Below, in pieces: positions 1 through 6,245 of a stretch of DNA of 10,291 bases. The position numbers were made by a program, and so were the translations under genes. Source of the DNA: CAYMLL01 sp964390645 (GTDB lineage: Bacteria; Planctomycetota; UBA8108); the NCBI GenBank assembly GCA_964390645.1, contig CAYMLL010000280.1:1-10291 (forward strand), in the 5' to 3' direction. The stretch's first letter is position 1. Each line of letters starts with the position of its first letter. The notes under the pieces were generated by a model that ran no database searches, had not been told where the DNA came from, and was given only the letters and a program-made list of their open reading frames with translations.

Positions 1-659
1 ACGTCCTGCTCGCCGATGTGGGGGCGTACTATCACGATATCGGCAAGATTCACCGGCCCGAGTACTTCGGCGAGAACATGGGTGAGGACGAGGACAAGAC
101 GATCCATGATCGCTTGAGCCCGTCGATGTCGAAGCTGGTCATCATGGCGCACGTCAAGGACGGCGTCCTTCTCGCAGAGGAGGAGAAGCTGCCCCAGCAG
201 GTCGTCGACATGATTCCGATGCACCACGGAACGACCGTCGTCGAGTTCTTTTTCCGCAAGGCGCAGCGAAAGGGCGGCGGAAATGAAGACCATGCCGCCA
301 CGAAGATCGAGTATCGCTATCCCGGCCCGAAGCCGACCTTCGCGGAGGCGGGGATCCTCATGCTTGCCGACGCGGTCGAGGCCACCGCGAAAACGATCAC
401 GGACCCTACCGCGAATCGATTTCGCGTGATGGTTCGGGAGCTGGTAGATGGCCGGCGTTTCGACGGACAGCTCGACGAGTGTAACCTGACGCTCGCCGAT
501 CTGCACAAGATCGAGAAGAGCCTCGTGCGCACGCTCACCCACATGTACCACAGTCGCATCAAGTATCCGGACGGGGAGGGTGATGAGGCCAGTCGCGAGC
601 CGTCGTCTGCTGAGCGAGTCGAGGATGGGGCGCCGGCCAGCGGGACACGAGTCCGGTGA
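1..659 (+). CDS. pgpH: PgpH/YqfF-like 7TM-HD family phosphodiesterase, C-terminal part (5' end outside window)
   Basis: The frame is already open at the left edge (codons from base 3), so only the cytoplasmic HD domain is present; the N-terminal extracellular and seven-transmembrane parts expected for the family lie upstream. Seen: a YYHDIGK HD motif (HD at 33-38), a second conserved block IPMHHGTT (HH at 222-227), then YRYPGPKPTFAEAGILMLAD, which carries the late metal-ligand Asp of HD domains, and a DGQLDECNLTLADL block near the end. These blocks are characteristic of PgpH/YqfF, membrane HD enzymes known in Firmicutes to hydrolyse c-di-AMP to pApA. A hydrophilic tail of about 29 residues rich in E, D, S and G follows the domain. 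The TGA stop overlaps the GTG start of ybeY (GTGA), and pgpH-ybeY adjacency is conserved in many bacteria. Family assignment is firm; the substrate is inferred from homologues. Confidence 0.88.
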   Translation, partial: VLLADVGAYYHDIGKIHRPEYFGENMGEDEDKTIHDRLSPSMSKLVIMAHVKDGVLLAEEEKLPQQVVDMIPMHHGTTVVEFFFRKAQRKGGGNEDHAATKIEYRYPGPKPTFAEAGILMLADAVEATAKTITDPTANRFRVMVRELVDGRRFDGQLDECNLTLADLHKIEKSLVRTLTHMYHSRIKYPDGEGDEASREPSSAERVEDGAPASGTRVR

Positions 660-1126
660 CGACGAGCGCGAAGGTGCAGTTTGCCGGCAAGCGGTCGATT
701 GTGGGGGAGCGGCGGTCGAGCCTCCGTGAGGTGCTCGAGGGGCTGCTGTTCGATCACTCCAGGGTCGGCATGGTCAGCGTCGTTTTCGTCGACGATACGG
801 AGATCCGGCGCGTTCACCGGGAGTTCTTCGGCGACGACACGCCGACGGACGTGGTGACGTTTCCGACGACGGACGACAAGCCGACGAGCTTCGGTGACAC
901 CGTGCCGCGGGAGCTGCTGGCGGACGGCCATCTCGGGGAGGTTCTCGTATCAGTCGACACGGCCCGGAGGCAGGCTTCGTCGCGTGGGCTGGCGTTGGAG
1001 CGCGAGCTGGCCCTGTATTCCATTCATGGCGTCTTGCACATATTGGGTTACGATGACAAGGACAAGGCGGGGCGTCAGCAAATGCGACGTCTGGAGCGGC
1101 GCTATCTCGGGCGACTGAGCTTCTGA
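656..1126 (+). CDS. ybeY: YbeY endoribonuclease / rRNA maturation factor
   Basis: A 156-residue protein, the usual size for YbeY, a single-domain metal-dependent RNase needed for 16S rRNA 3'-end maturation and late 30S quality control. The signature is visible as SIHGVLHILGYDD: His124 and His128 match the first two zinc ligands, and the third, usually His in GYDH, is Asp134. Asp at this position also occurs in other phyla, for example the GYKD form in Bacteroidetes. Upstream TDVVTFP (residues 64-70) matches the conserved TDVLSFP block, and GHLGEVLVS (91-99) the GDIxIS block. The start is GTG at 656, overlapping the pgpH stop by 4 bp, so translational coupling is likely; no strong Shine-Dalgarno is seen. 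The last codons RLSF-stop form the first, slightly diverged unit of a tandem repeat that continues beyond the gene. Confidence 0.93.
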   Translation: MTTSAKVQFAGKRSIVGERRSSLREVLEGLLFDHSRVGMVSVVFVDDTEIRRVHREFFGDDTPTDVVTFPTTDDKPTSFGDTVPRELLADGHLGEVLVSVDTARRQASSRGLALERELALYSIHGVLHILGYDDKDKAGRQQMRRLERRYLGRLSF

Positions 1127-1190
1127 CGACTGGGCTTCTGACGACTGGGCTTCTGACGACTGGGCTTCTGACGACTGGGCTTCTGACGAC
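1110..1190 (+). repeat. 15-bp minisatellite repeating the ybeY stop codon
   Basis: The unit GACGACTGGGCTTCT occurs four times without change at 1125-1139, 1140-1154, 1155-1169 and 1170-1184. It is preceded by a diverged copy inside the end of ybeY (1110-1124) and followed by a six-base partial copy (1185-1190). Because 15 is a multiple of three, the TGA that ends ybeY recurs in the same frame at 1139, 1154, 1169 and 1184, giving five in-frame stops. Each unit would read RLGF-stop. This looks like slippage or unequal-crossover expansion of the gene's own 3' end. Units abut with no unique spacers, so it is not CRISPR. Confidence 0.95.
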
Positions 1191-1231
1191 GGTTGACGTC
1201 GGAGTCCTCCTGCGCTCCGCCGGTGTGGTTG

Positions 1232-1955
1232 ATGGTACGAGCCGCTATCATCTCCGATATCCATGGCAACCGCGAGGCGCTCGAGTCGGTGCTCGCGGAC
1301 ATCGACCGGCAGGGCATCGAGGAGATCCACTGTCTGGGTGATATCGTCGGCTACGGTCCAGACCCGGTCGCCTGCGTGGATATCGTGCGCGAGCGCTGCA
1401 AGATCGTCATCTGCGGCAATCACGACCAGGCGATCTTCAAGGGCGCGTGGGGATTTCGACCGGTGGCGAGCGACGCGATCGACTGGACGCGCGGTGTGCT
1501 GCGGCCGCGGTTCTTCAAGCCGGGGGCGAGGCGGCGGGGGGAGTATCTAGGCAGCCTGCCTCGGATCGCCGCGGCAGCCGACCGAAGTGTACGTCATGCC
1601 AGCTCACGCTAGCTGGCCGCCGCCCGGGATGTTCGAGGAGATCTTCGAGCTGGTGGAGGGCGTCTGCTTCGTGGGCCACACCCACTACGCCGGAGTCTTC
1701 GTCGAGGGACCGGGATTCACTCCGCAGGGTGAGATCCGCGATACGTTCCGCAGCGAGGGTCGCAAGCTGCTGATCAACGTCGGCTCCGTCGGGCAGCCGC
1801 GGGACCGCGACCCTCGATCCTGTTACCTGACGGTCGACGAAGGTGCGTTCCTGTTTCGCCGGGTCGAGTACCCGGTCGAGGTCACGCAGCGGAAGATCCG
1901 GTCGATTCCGGCGCTCCACAATCGTCTCGCGGACCGACTTGGCGCTGGTGAGTGA
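1232..1955 (+). pseudogene. Calcineurin-like metallophosphoesterase (YfcE/MJ0936-like), frame-disrupted
   Basis: The N-terminal part reads MVRAAIISDIHGN from ATG 1232, with D-x-H (SDIHGN), the GDIVGYGPDP block and GNHD (1415-1426), all metal-binding motifs of the superfamily. The C-terminal part lies in the +1 frame (about 1563-1955), with ELVEGVCFVGHTH (GHTH at 1674-1685) and a GSVGQPRDRDPRSCY block. Together these cover one complete single-domain phosphoesterase. They are separated by a frame shift between about 1559 and 1586, and the first frame ends at TAG 1610-1612. About 15 residues that homologues carry between the His-Ala-Ser motif and the next helix also seem to be missing. Either this is a decaying gene or the assembly is wrong here; neighbouring genes are intact. 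The substrate is unknown; relatives hydrolyse phosphodiesters or nucleotides. ATG 1232 was chosen over a start at 1193 because the beta strand leading to SDIHGN begins there. Confidence 0.8.
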
Positions 1956-1972
1956 TCCCCTCCGGAGCGTCG

Positions 1973-1993
1973 GTCCGGACGGATCCGGGCTTT
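1973..1993 (+). terminator. Possible intrinsic terminator after the phosphoesterase
   Basis: GTCCGGA (1973-1979) can pair with TCCGGGC (1984-1990), giving seven pairs including one G-U and a four-base loop CGGA, followed by only three Ts (1991-1993). It begins 17 bases after the phosphoesterase stop and about 100 bases before the next start. The short T tract makes it a weak candidate. An overlapping second hairpin, CGGGC-TTT-GCCCG (1986-1998), would exclude it. Confidence 0.35.
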
Positions 1994-2041
1994 GCCCGCG
2001 GACGTCGGCGGGACTCGATATTTGAGGTAGATGGGCGCGCC

Positions 2042-2085
2042 GATCTCCGGTAGATTCTGATCTTCCAATTCCCTCCACGGAGATC
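2042..2085 (+). promoter_or_regulatory. Leader inverted repeat covering the Shine-Dalgarno of the EF-G-like gene
   Basis: GATCTCCG (2042-2049) is the exact reverse complement of CGGAGATC (2078-2085). In RNA this is an 8-bp perfect stem with a 28-base loop. The right arm contains GGAG (2079-2082), the likely ribosome binding site of the gene starting at 2089 (six-base spacing), so the stem would hide it. A TAGATT hexamer at 2051-2056 resembles a -10 box; a transcript starting from it would lack the left arm. No matching -35 was found, so the start of transcription is unknown. Confidence 0.4.
2079..2082 (+). promoter_or_regulatory. Ribosome binding site of the EF-G-like gene
   Basis: GGAG lies six bases before the ATG at 2089 and supports that start. 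It sits inside the right arm of the leader inverted repeat. Confidence 0.7.
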
Positions 2086-2088
2086 CTG

Positions 2089-4092
2089 ATGGCCGCCAAC
2101 TCCCCGGACTCCATCCGGAACATAGCGTTCTGTGGGCACGGCACTTGTGGAAAGACATCCCTCGTAGAGAGTCTGCTCGTCAGCGGTGGCGCGATCTCGC
2201 GCAAGGGGCTGGTGGACGAGGGCACCACCGTCTGCGATGCCGATGAGCAGGAGAAGGAGCGCAAACACTCCATCGAGCTGTCGTGCGCGAGCACGGAGAC
2301 CGACGGGACGTTGCTCCAGTTCATCGACACGCCCGGTTACCGGGACTTCCTCGGTCAGGTCTACTGTGCTTCCGCTGCCGCCGACTGTTTCGCGGTCGTC
2401 GTGGAGGCGAAGGACGGTGTGCGTCCGAACACGCGTAAGGTCTGGCAGATTGCTGCCGACGCGGGGCTACCGGTCTTCGTGGTCGTCAACCGTGTCGATC
2501 GTGATCTCGCGGACTTTGACGCTGTGCTCACGCAGCTCCAGGACCAGTTCGGCGGCAAGTGCCTCGCGCTGACCGTTCCCAACGCGTCCGGAGCAGGTTT
2601 CAGCGCAGTCACCAGCCAGCTGGGGCAGAGCGACGACCTCATGGAGTCGATCGTCGAGTCCAACGACGACCTCATGGAGCGGTATCTCGAGGGCGAAGAA
2701 ATCCCGTCCGAGGAGATCGCGGCTCAGTGTGTTGAGGCGGTGTCGTCACGCAGTCTCTTCCCGGTCTTTGCCACCAGCGCCGAGAAGGACATCGGGATTG
2801 CGGAACTGCTCGAGGCCTTTGCCCTGTACTCGCCCCCCGCGAGCCGCGACCTGGGGCGTGTCACGAGGAACCCTGACAATGACGAGGAGACCCACGCCGT
2901 CTCGACGAGCGCGGACGAGCCGTTCGGCGCCCGTGTCTTCCGCGTCGTCAGTGATCCCTTCGTCGGGAAGCTCACGTACATACGTGTCTTTTCCGGCTCG
3001 GTCGTCACGAACGGGTCGATTCACAACCCGAACACCGGCAAGCCTGAAAAGGTTGGCAAGCTGGTGCGGCTCCAGGGAAGCGAGCAGGTTTCGGTCGACC
3101 TTCTGAGCGCTGGCGAGATCGGTGCCTTGATCAAGGTGGAGGGACTGCGCACCTTCGATTTCCTCACGGCCGACAAGCGGCTCGTCATGGACCCGCCGAG
3201 GGTTCCTCTGCCGATGGCAGGTCTGGCGACGAGCCCGAAGACGAAGGCGGATGAGAAGAAGTTCGCCGAGGCGTACACGAAGCTTGTCGAGGAGGATGTC
3301 GGGCTCAAGGCCGAGAGAGACCGCCGCACCGGCGAGCTGGTGATTTCCGGAAGCAGTGCGCTCCATCTCCAGGTTCTCTGGCGGCGTCTCAAGGCGCGCT
3401 ACGGAGTCGAGGTCGAGACCAAGCAGCCCAAGACGCCGTACCTCGAGACCATCACCGGCAAGGCCGACGCGCAGTACCGCCACAAGAAGCAGACTGGCGG
3501 TTCGGGAGAGTTCGCCGAGGTCTGGCTCCGAGTCGCGCCGCTCGAGCGCGGTGAGGGCTTCGAGTTCAAGAATACGGTGTTCGGCGGTGCGATCAGCGCC
3601 AGCTACGTCGAGTCCGCGAAGAAGGGCATCGTCGCGATGATGGAGCACGGCTTCATGGCCGGCTGTCCGATCGTCGACGTCAGGGTCGAGGTCTACGACG
3701 GCAAGGAGCACCCGGTCGATTCTAAGGACGTCGCCTTCCAGAAAGCCGGTCGCGAGGCCTTCAAGCAGGCGCTGGAGAAGGCGAAGCCAGCGCTGCTCGA
3801 GCCGATCGTGGAGGTCGAGGTCACTTTCCCCGGTCAGTTCACTGGTGACATCCAGGGTGACCTGACGCGGCGGCGTGGAAGGGTGCAGGGCGTGGATGTC
3901 ATCGGCGACTTCCAGATTCTCAAGGCTCTCGTGCCGCTCGCCGAGATGTCCGAGTACGCGTCGAGTCTCGGGTCCGTCACCGGGGGCCAGGGTTCGTACA
4001 CCCTCGAGATGGCCCACTACGAGGCTGTACCCGGTAACGTCCAGCAGAAGGTCGTCGACGCCTTCAAGACCGCGCAGACTGCCAAGTCCTGA
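2089..4092 (+). CDS. EF-G-like translational GTPase (EF-G2 type)
   Basis: A 667-residue protein with the full elongation-factor G layout: G domain, domain II (about residues 280-365), then domains III-V. G1 is GHGTCGKTS (16-24). The switch I block is ERKHSI (57-62), with Ser61 where EF-G has the Mg-binding Thr of RGIT. G3 is DTPGY (80-84), G4 is NRVD (134-137) and G5 is TSAE (229-232). Domain IV shows HKKQTGGSGEFAEVW and HPVDSKDVAFQ; domain V shows EPIVEVEVTFP and MSEYASSLGSVTGGQGSY. Canonical EF-G has DTPGH, whose His supports GTP hydrolysis; Tyr at that position is typical of the EF-G2/EF-G-like group, whose role is less clear and may be in stress or in a specialised ribosomal step. The ATG has GGAG six bases upstream. 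The gene stands alone on its strand and converges on the DUF503 gene. Confidence 0.93.
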   Translation: MAANSPDSIRNIAFCGHGTCGKTSLVESLLVSGGAISRKGLVDEGTTVCDADEQEKERKHSIELSCASTETDGTLLQFIDTPGYRDFLGQVYCASAAADCFAVVVEAKDGVRPNTRKVWQIAADAGLPVFVVVNRVDRDLADFDAVLTQLQDQFGGKCLALTVPNASGAGFSAVTSQLGQSDDLMESIVESNDDLMERYLEGEEIPSEEIAAQCVEAVSSRSLFPVFATSAEKDIGIAELLEAFALYSPPASRDLGRVTRNPDNDEETHAVSTSADEPFGARVFRVVSDPFVGKLTYIRVFSGSVVTNGSIHNPNTGKPEKVGKLVRLQGSEQVSVDLLSAGEIGALIKVEGLRTFDFLTADKRLVMDPPRVPLPMAGLATSPKTKADEKKFAEAYTKLVEEDVGLKAERDRRTGELVISGSSALHLQVLWRRLKARYGVEVETKQPKTPYLETITGKADAQYRHKKQTGGSGEFAEVWLRVAPLERGEGFEFKNTVFGGAISASYVESAKKGIVAMMEHGFMAGCPIVDVRVEVYDGKEHPVDSKDVAFQKAGREAFKQALEKAKPALLEPIVEVEVTFPGQFTGDIQGDLTRRRGRVQGVDVIGDFQILKALVPLAEMSEYASSLGSVTGGQGSYTLEMAHYEAVPGNVQQKVVDAFKTAQTAKS

Positions 4093-4155
4093 GCTGTTTT
4101 CGAGACTGCGGATCGTGGCTCGCCGGTGCGGTCCGTGCCCGGGCGTCGCTCTGTG
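4093..4155. other. Short intergenic region between convergent genes
   Basis: These 63 bases separate the stops of the EF-G-like and DUF503 genes, where terminators for both strands would be expected. Only a weak six-pair stem CGGATC/GGTCCG (4109-4114 with 4130-4135, one G-U pair, 15-base loop) is visible, without a T tract on either strand. No convincing terminator is seen. Confidence 0.5.
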
Positions 4156-4437
4156 TCAGAACAGCTCGATGCGTCCGTCGACAACGCTGATCGGCAACTC
4201 GGTCTCGAAGAAGTTGTTCACTTTCTCCATGACCGAGTTGACGAATCCGTGCTCGTTGCCGACGGTGACGACCGCGAGCTCACCGGTTTGCCAGAGATCG
4301 TTCGAGCCGATCTCGGCGACCGAGACGTTGTAAGTGTTGCGCAGGCGGTCCTTGATCGATCGCATGACCTGGCGCTTCTGCTTCAGCGACTGCGCGGTAT
4401 CGATGTGGAAGCAAACCCGATAGAGCCCGATCTTCAT
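4156..4437 (-). CDS. DUF503 (YlxP-like) small protein
   Basis: A 93-residue protein starting MKIGLYRVCFHI, followed by SLKQKRQVMRSIKDRLRN, VSVAEIGSNDLWQTGELAVV and a C-terminal helix ending near NNFFETELP. This pattern (a ferredoxin-like fold start, the SLKxKR block, the VSVAE block and the WQ) is that of the DUF503/YlxP family of about 90-100 residues. The biochemical role of the family is not established; in Firmicutes ylxP sits in the nusA-infB-rbfA region, which hints at translation or RNA work. Here it is the last gene of a signalling operon: its ATG overlaps the stop of the sigma-54 activator (ATGA, 4434-4437). GGAGG (4449-4453 on the complement) lies 11 bases upstream. The upstream ATG at 4455 was rejected because family members start at the beta strand and the SD would fall inside the gene. 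Confidence 0.87.
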   Translation of the reverse strand: MKIGLYRVCFHIDTAQSLKQKRQVMRSIKDRLRNTYNVSVAEIGSNDLWQTGELAVVTVGNEHGFVNSVMEKVNNFFETELPISVVDGRIELF

Positions 4438-6245
4438 GGTGTCCGGTTCCTCCACCCGGCGCTCTTGTCGCCGGTCGTTGCGTCGAGGCCGAAGTCCTTT
4501 ACCTTGCGCTCGAGAACGTCGAGCGGGATCTCGAGGTTCTCCGCGACCCGGCCGAGATCGTCGTCCGCCCGGCCGTAGGCCTGGAAGAGGAATCCCTTCA
4601 GGGAGCCACGCAGCTTCATCGGGCTGATGCCGAGAAGGCGTGCCGCCGGACGCAGCTTCCAGTTCGTGCAGCGAAGGGCCTCGATGATCACGCGCGCCTC
4701 GAACTCGAGCTGAATGCGGTAGAACGGTGTGGTCGTGCGATCTCGTGGGGCGCCGTTCGTCGTTTCTTTCTCCTTCTCGAGGAGGGCTCGCAGGAGCTGA
4801 CTGCTGACCTGCACCAGTCGGTTTTCCGAGGGGTTTGCTTCCGTTGGCAGGGGGGCCGTGGACAAGGACGGCTGATCCAGGGACTGCCCCGATTGGATGC
4901 GGTAGACCTTGTTGAGATCCTCGACCTCGATGGAGTCCGTGGAGCAGAGGTCCGAGGCGAGCTCGACGGTGTTGCGCAGCTCGCGGATGTTGTTCTCACG
5001 CCATTCACGAGTGACGAGGAGCGCCATGGTTTGCGAAGTGACCGACCGTGGTTCGAGTCTCTCCTCTCGCTGAGCGAGTCTGTCGAGAAAGAACTGCACG
5101 AGCAGTGGTATGTCCTCCCGACGCTCTCGCAGCGGTGGAATGTGGATCGGAAACTTGTTCACGCGGAAGTAGAGGTCGTGGATGAAATCCCCGGACTTCA
5201 CGAGCTTGGAGAGGTCTCTGTTCGTCGCACAGATCACTCGCACATCGATTTGACGCACCGTCGCCTCGCCGACGCGCTTGATCTCTCGTTCCTGCAACAC
5301 GCGTCGGAGCTTCTTCTGAAGCGACTTGGATGCGTCGTTGATCTCGTCCAGAAAGAGCGTCCCTCCGTTCGCTTCCTCGAAAGCACCGACCTTGTCGTGA
5401 GCGGCGCCGGTGAATGAGCCTCTCACGTGACCGAAGAGCTCGCTTTCGAGAAGGTGTTCGGAGAGGCTCGAGCAGTCCACCACGACAAAGGACGCGTCAC
5501 GGCGATGCCCGTTGTGATGGATCGCCTTCGCGACCAGCTCCTTGCCGCAGCCGGACTCGCCGGTGATGAGCACCGTGCGGTCGACGTCCGCCGCGATCTG
5601 GACGAGCTCGAAAACGTTCCGCATCGACTTGCTACGGCCGATGATGTTGTCGAGGCTGTAGCGGTCGGTGACCTCCTCCTCGAGCTTACGGATCTTGCGG
5701 ACATGGTCCTGGTGCGCCAGGCCGGTCTTGACGTACGGGGTGATCGCCTCGGCAAACTCGCCGAGGAACTCGAGATCCTCCGAGTTGAAGATGTTGCCGC
5801 TGGCATCGCTCTCGACGTAGAACACGCCGATCGGTCCGCTCTCGGAAGGCAGAGGGACGGCGATGAGGGAGAGGGTATCGAGCTGCTTGATGCTCTCGGC
5901 GTTCATGAAGCGTGGATCGTCCTTGGCGTTCTCGCAGAGGATCGCATCGCCGTGCTCGAAGGTCCTCTCGACGATCGTGTGGCTGAAGGAGTGGTCGAGG
6001 TCGTCGACTTTCCAGCCGGCTTTCACCTCGAGGTCCTCGCCGTCGGACGTTTGCACGATGACGAGCGCCCGCTCGATGGTCTTCTCGCCCTCGAGCTCGA
6101 CCTCCTCCAGGGCCAGGCCGAGGATCCGGGCGAGGGTTTCCCCGATGTCGTACTTCCAATCGATCGTCTGCAGCATGTAGAACGCGTCGAGCGCCTTGCG
6201 CACACGCGTGAGGACCGCCTTGCGACGATACGCTGATCTGCTCAT
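4434..6245 (-). CDS. GAF-domain sigma-54 dependent transcriptional activator (AAA+ enhancer-binding protein)
   Basis: A 603-residue cytoplasmic regulator. Residues about 30-175 are a GAF-type sensor domain (LIAVPLPSESGPIGVFYVES) followed by a short charged coil (about 177-195). The AAA+ domain starts at IIGRSKSMRNVF (201). It has Walker A GESGCGKE (229-236), the sigma-54 contact loop GSFTGA (276-281, usual form GAFTGA), Walker B GGTLFLDE (294-301), sensor I ATNRDL (340-345), PPLRER (370-375) and a sensor II region ENNIRELRN. The segment usually read FRxDLYYR is FIHDLYFR, so the first Arg is Ile355 while Arg361 is kept. After a linker of about 90 residues come a Fis-type HTH (about 526-556) and a second Fis-like segment (about 561-588). 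There is no receiver or FHA domain, so control is probably by the GAF domain, ligand, or the neighbouring kinase. Both ends overlap neighbours by ATGA. Confidence 0.93.
   Translation of the reverse strand: MSRSAYRRKAVLTRVRKALDAFYMLQTIDWKYDIGETLARILGLALEEVELEGEKTIERALVIVQTSDGEDLEVKAGWKVDDLDHSFSHTIVERTFEHGDAILCENAKDDPRFMNAESIKQLDTLSLIAVPLPSESGPIGVFYVESDASGNIFNSEDLEFLGEFAEAITPYVKTGLAHQDHVRKIRKLEEEVTDRYSLDNIIGRSKSMRNVFELVQIAADVDRTVLITGESGCGKELVAKAIHHNGHRRDASFVVVDCSSLSEHLLESELFGHVRGSFTGAAHDKVGAFEEANGGTLFLDEINDASKSLQKKLRRVLQEREIKRVGEATVRQIDVRVICATNRDLSKLVKSGDFIHDLYFRVNKFPIHIPPLRERREDIPLLVQFFLDRLAQREERLEPRSVTSQTMALLVTREWRENNIRELRNTVELASDLCSTDSIEVEDLNKVYRIQSGQSLDQPSLSTAPLPTEANPSENRLVQVSSQLLRALLEKEKETTNGAPRDRTTTPFYRIQLEFEARVIIEALRCTNWKLRPAARLLGISPMKLRGSLKGFLFQAYGRADDDLGRVAENLEIPLDVLERKVKDFGLDATTGDKSAGWRNRTP

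Noticed and set aside
1125..1190. Tandem repeats as a CRISPR array
   Set aside because: Units are 15 bp and abut directly, with no unique spacers.
1193..1231. Earlier start for the phosphoesterase
   Set aside because: The extra 13 residues do not look like the family; the protein fold starts at ATG 1232.
1977..1990. GG-N10-GC spacing resembling a sigma-54 -24/-12 promoter upstream of the EF-G-like gene
   Set aside because: Only the GG and GC match; the rest of the TGGCAC and TTGC consensus is absent, and this spacing is common by chance in GC-rich DNA. It also lies within the hairpin.
2746..4017. 423-codon - strand frame opposite the EF-G-like gene
   Set aside because: Low-complexity Leu/Arg/Asp-rich translation typical of an antisense shadow; the + strand protein is unambiguous.
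4109..4135. Terminator between the convergent genes
   Set aside because: The stem has six pairs with one G-U and a 15-base loop, and no T tract on either strand.
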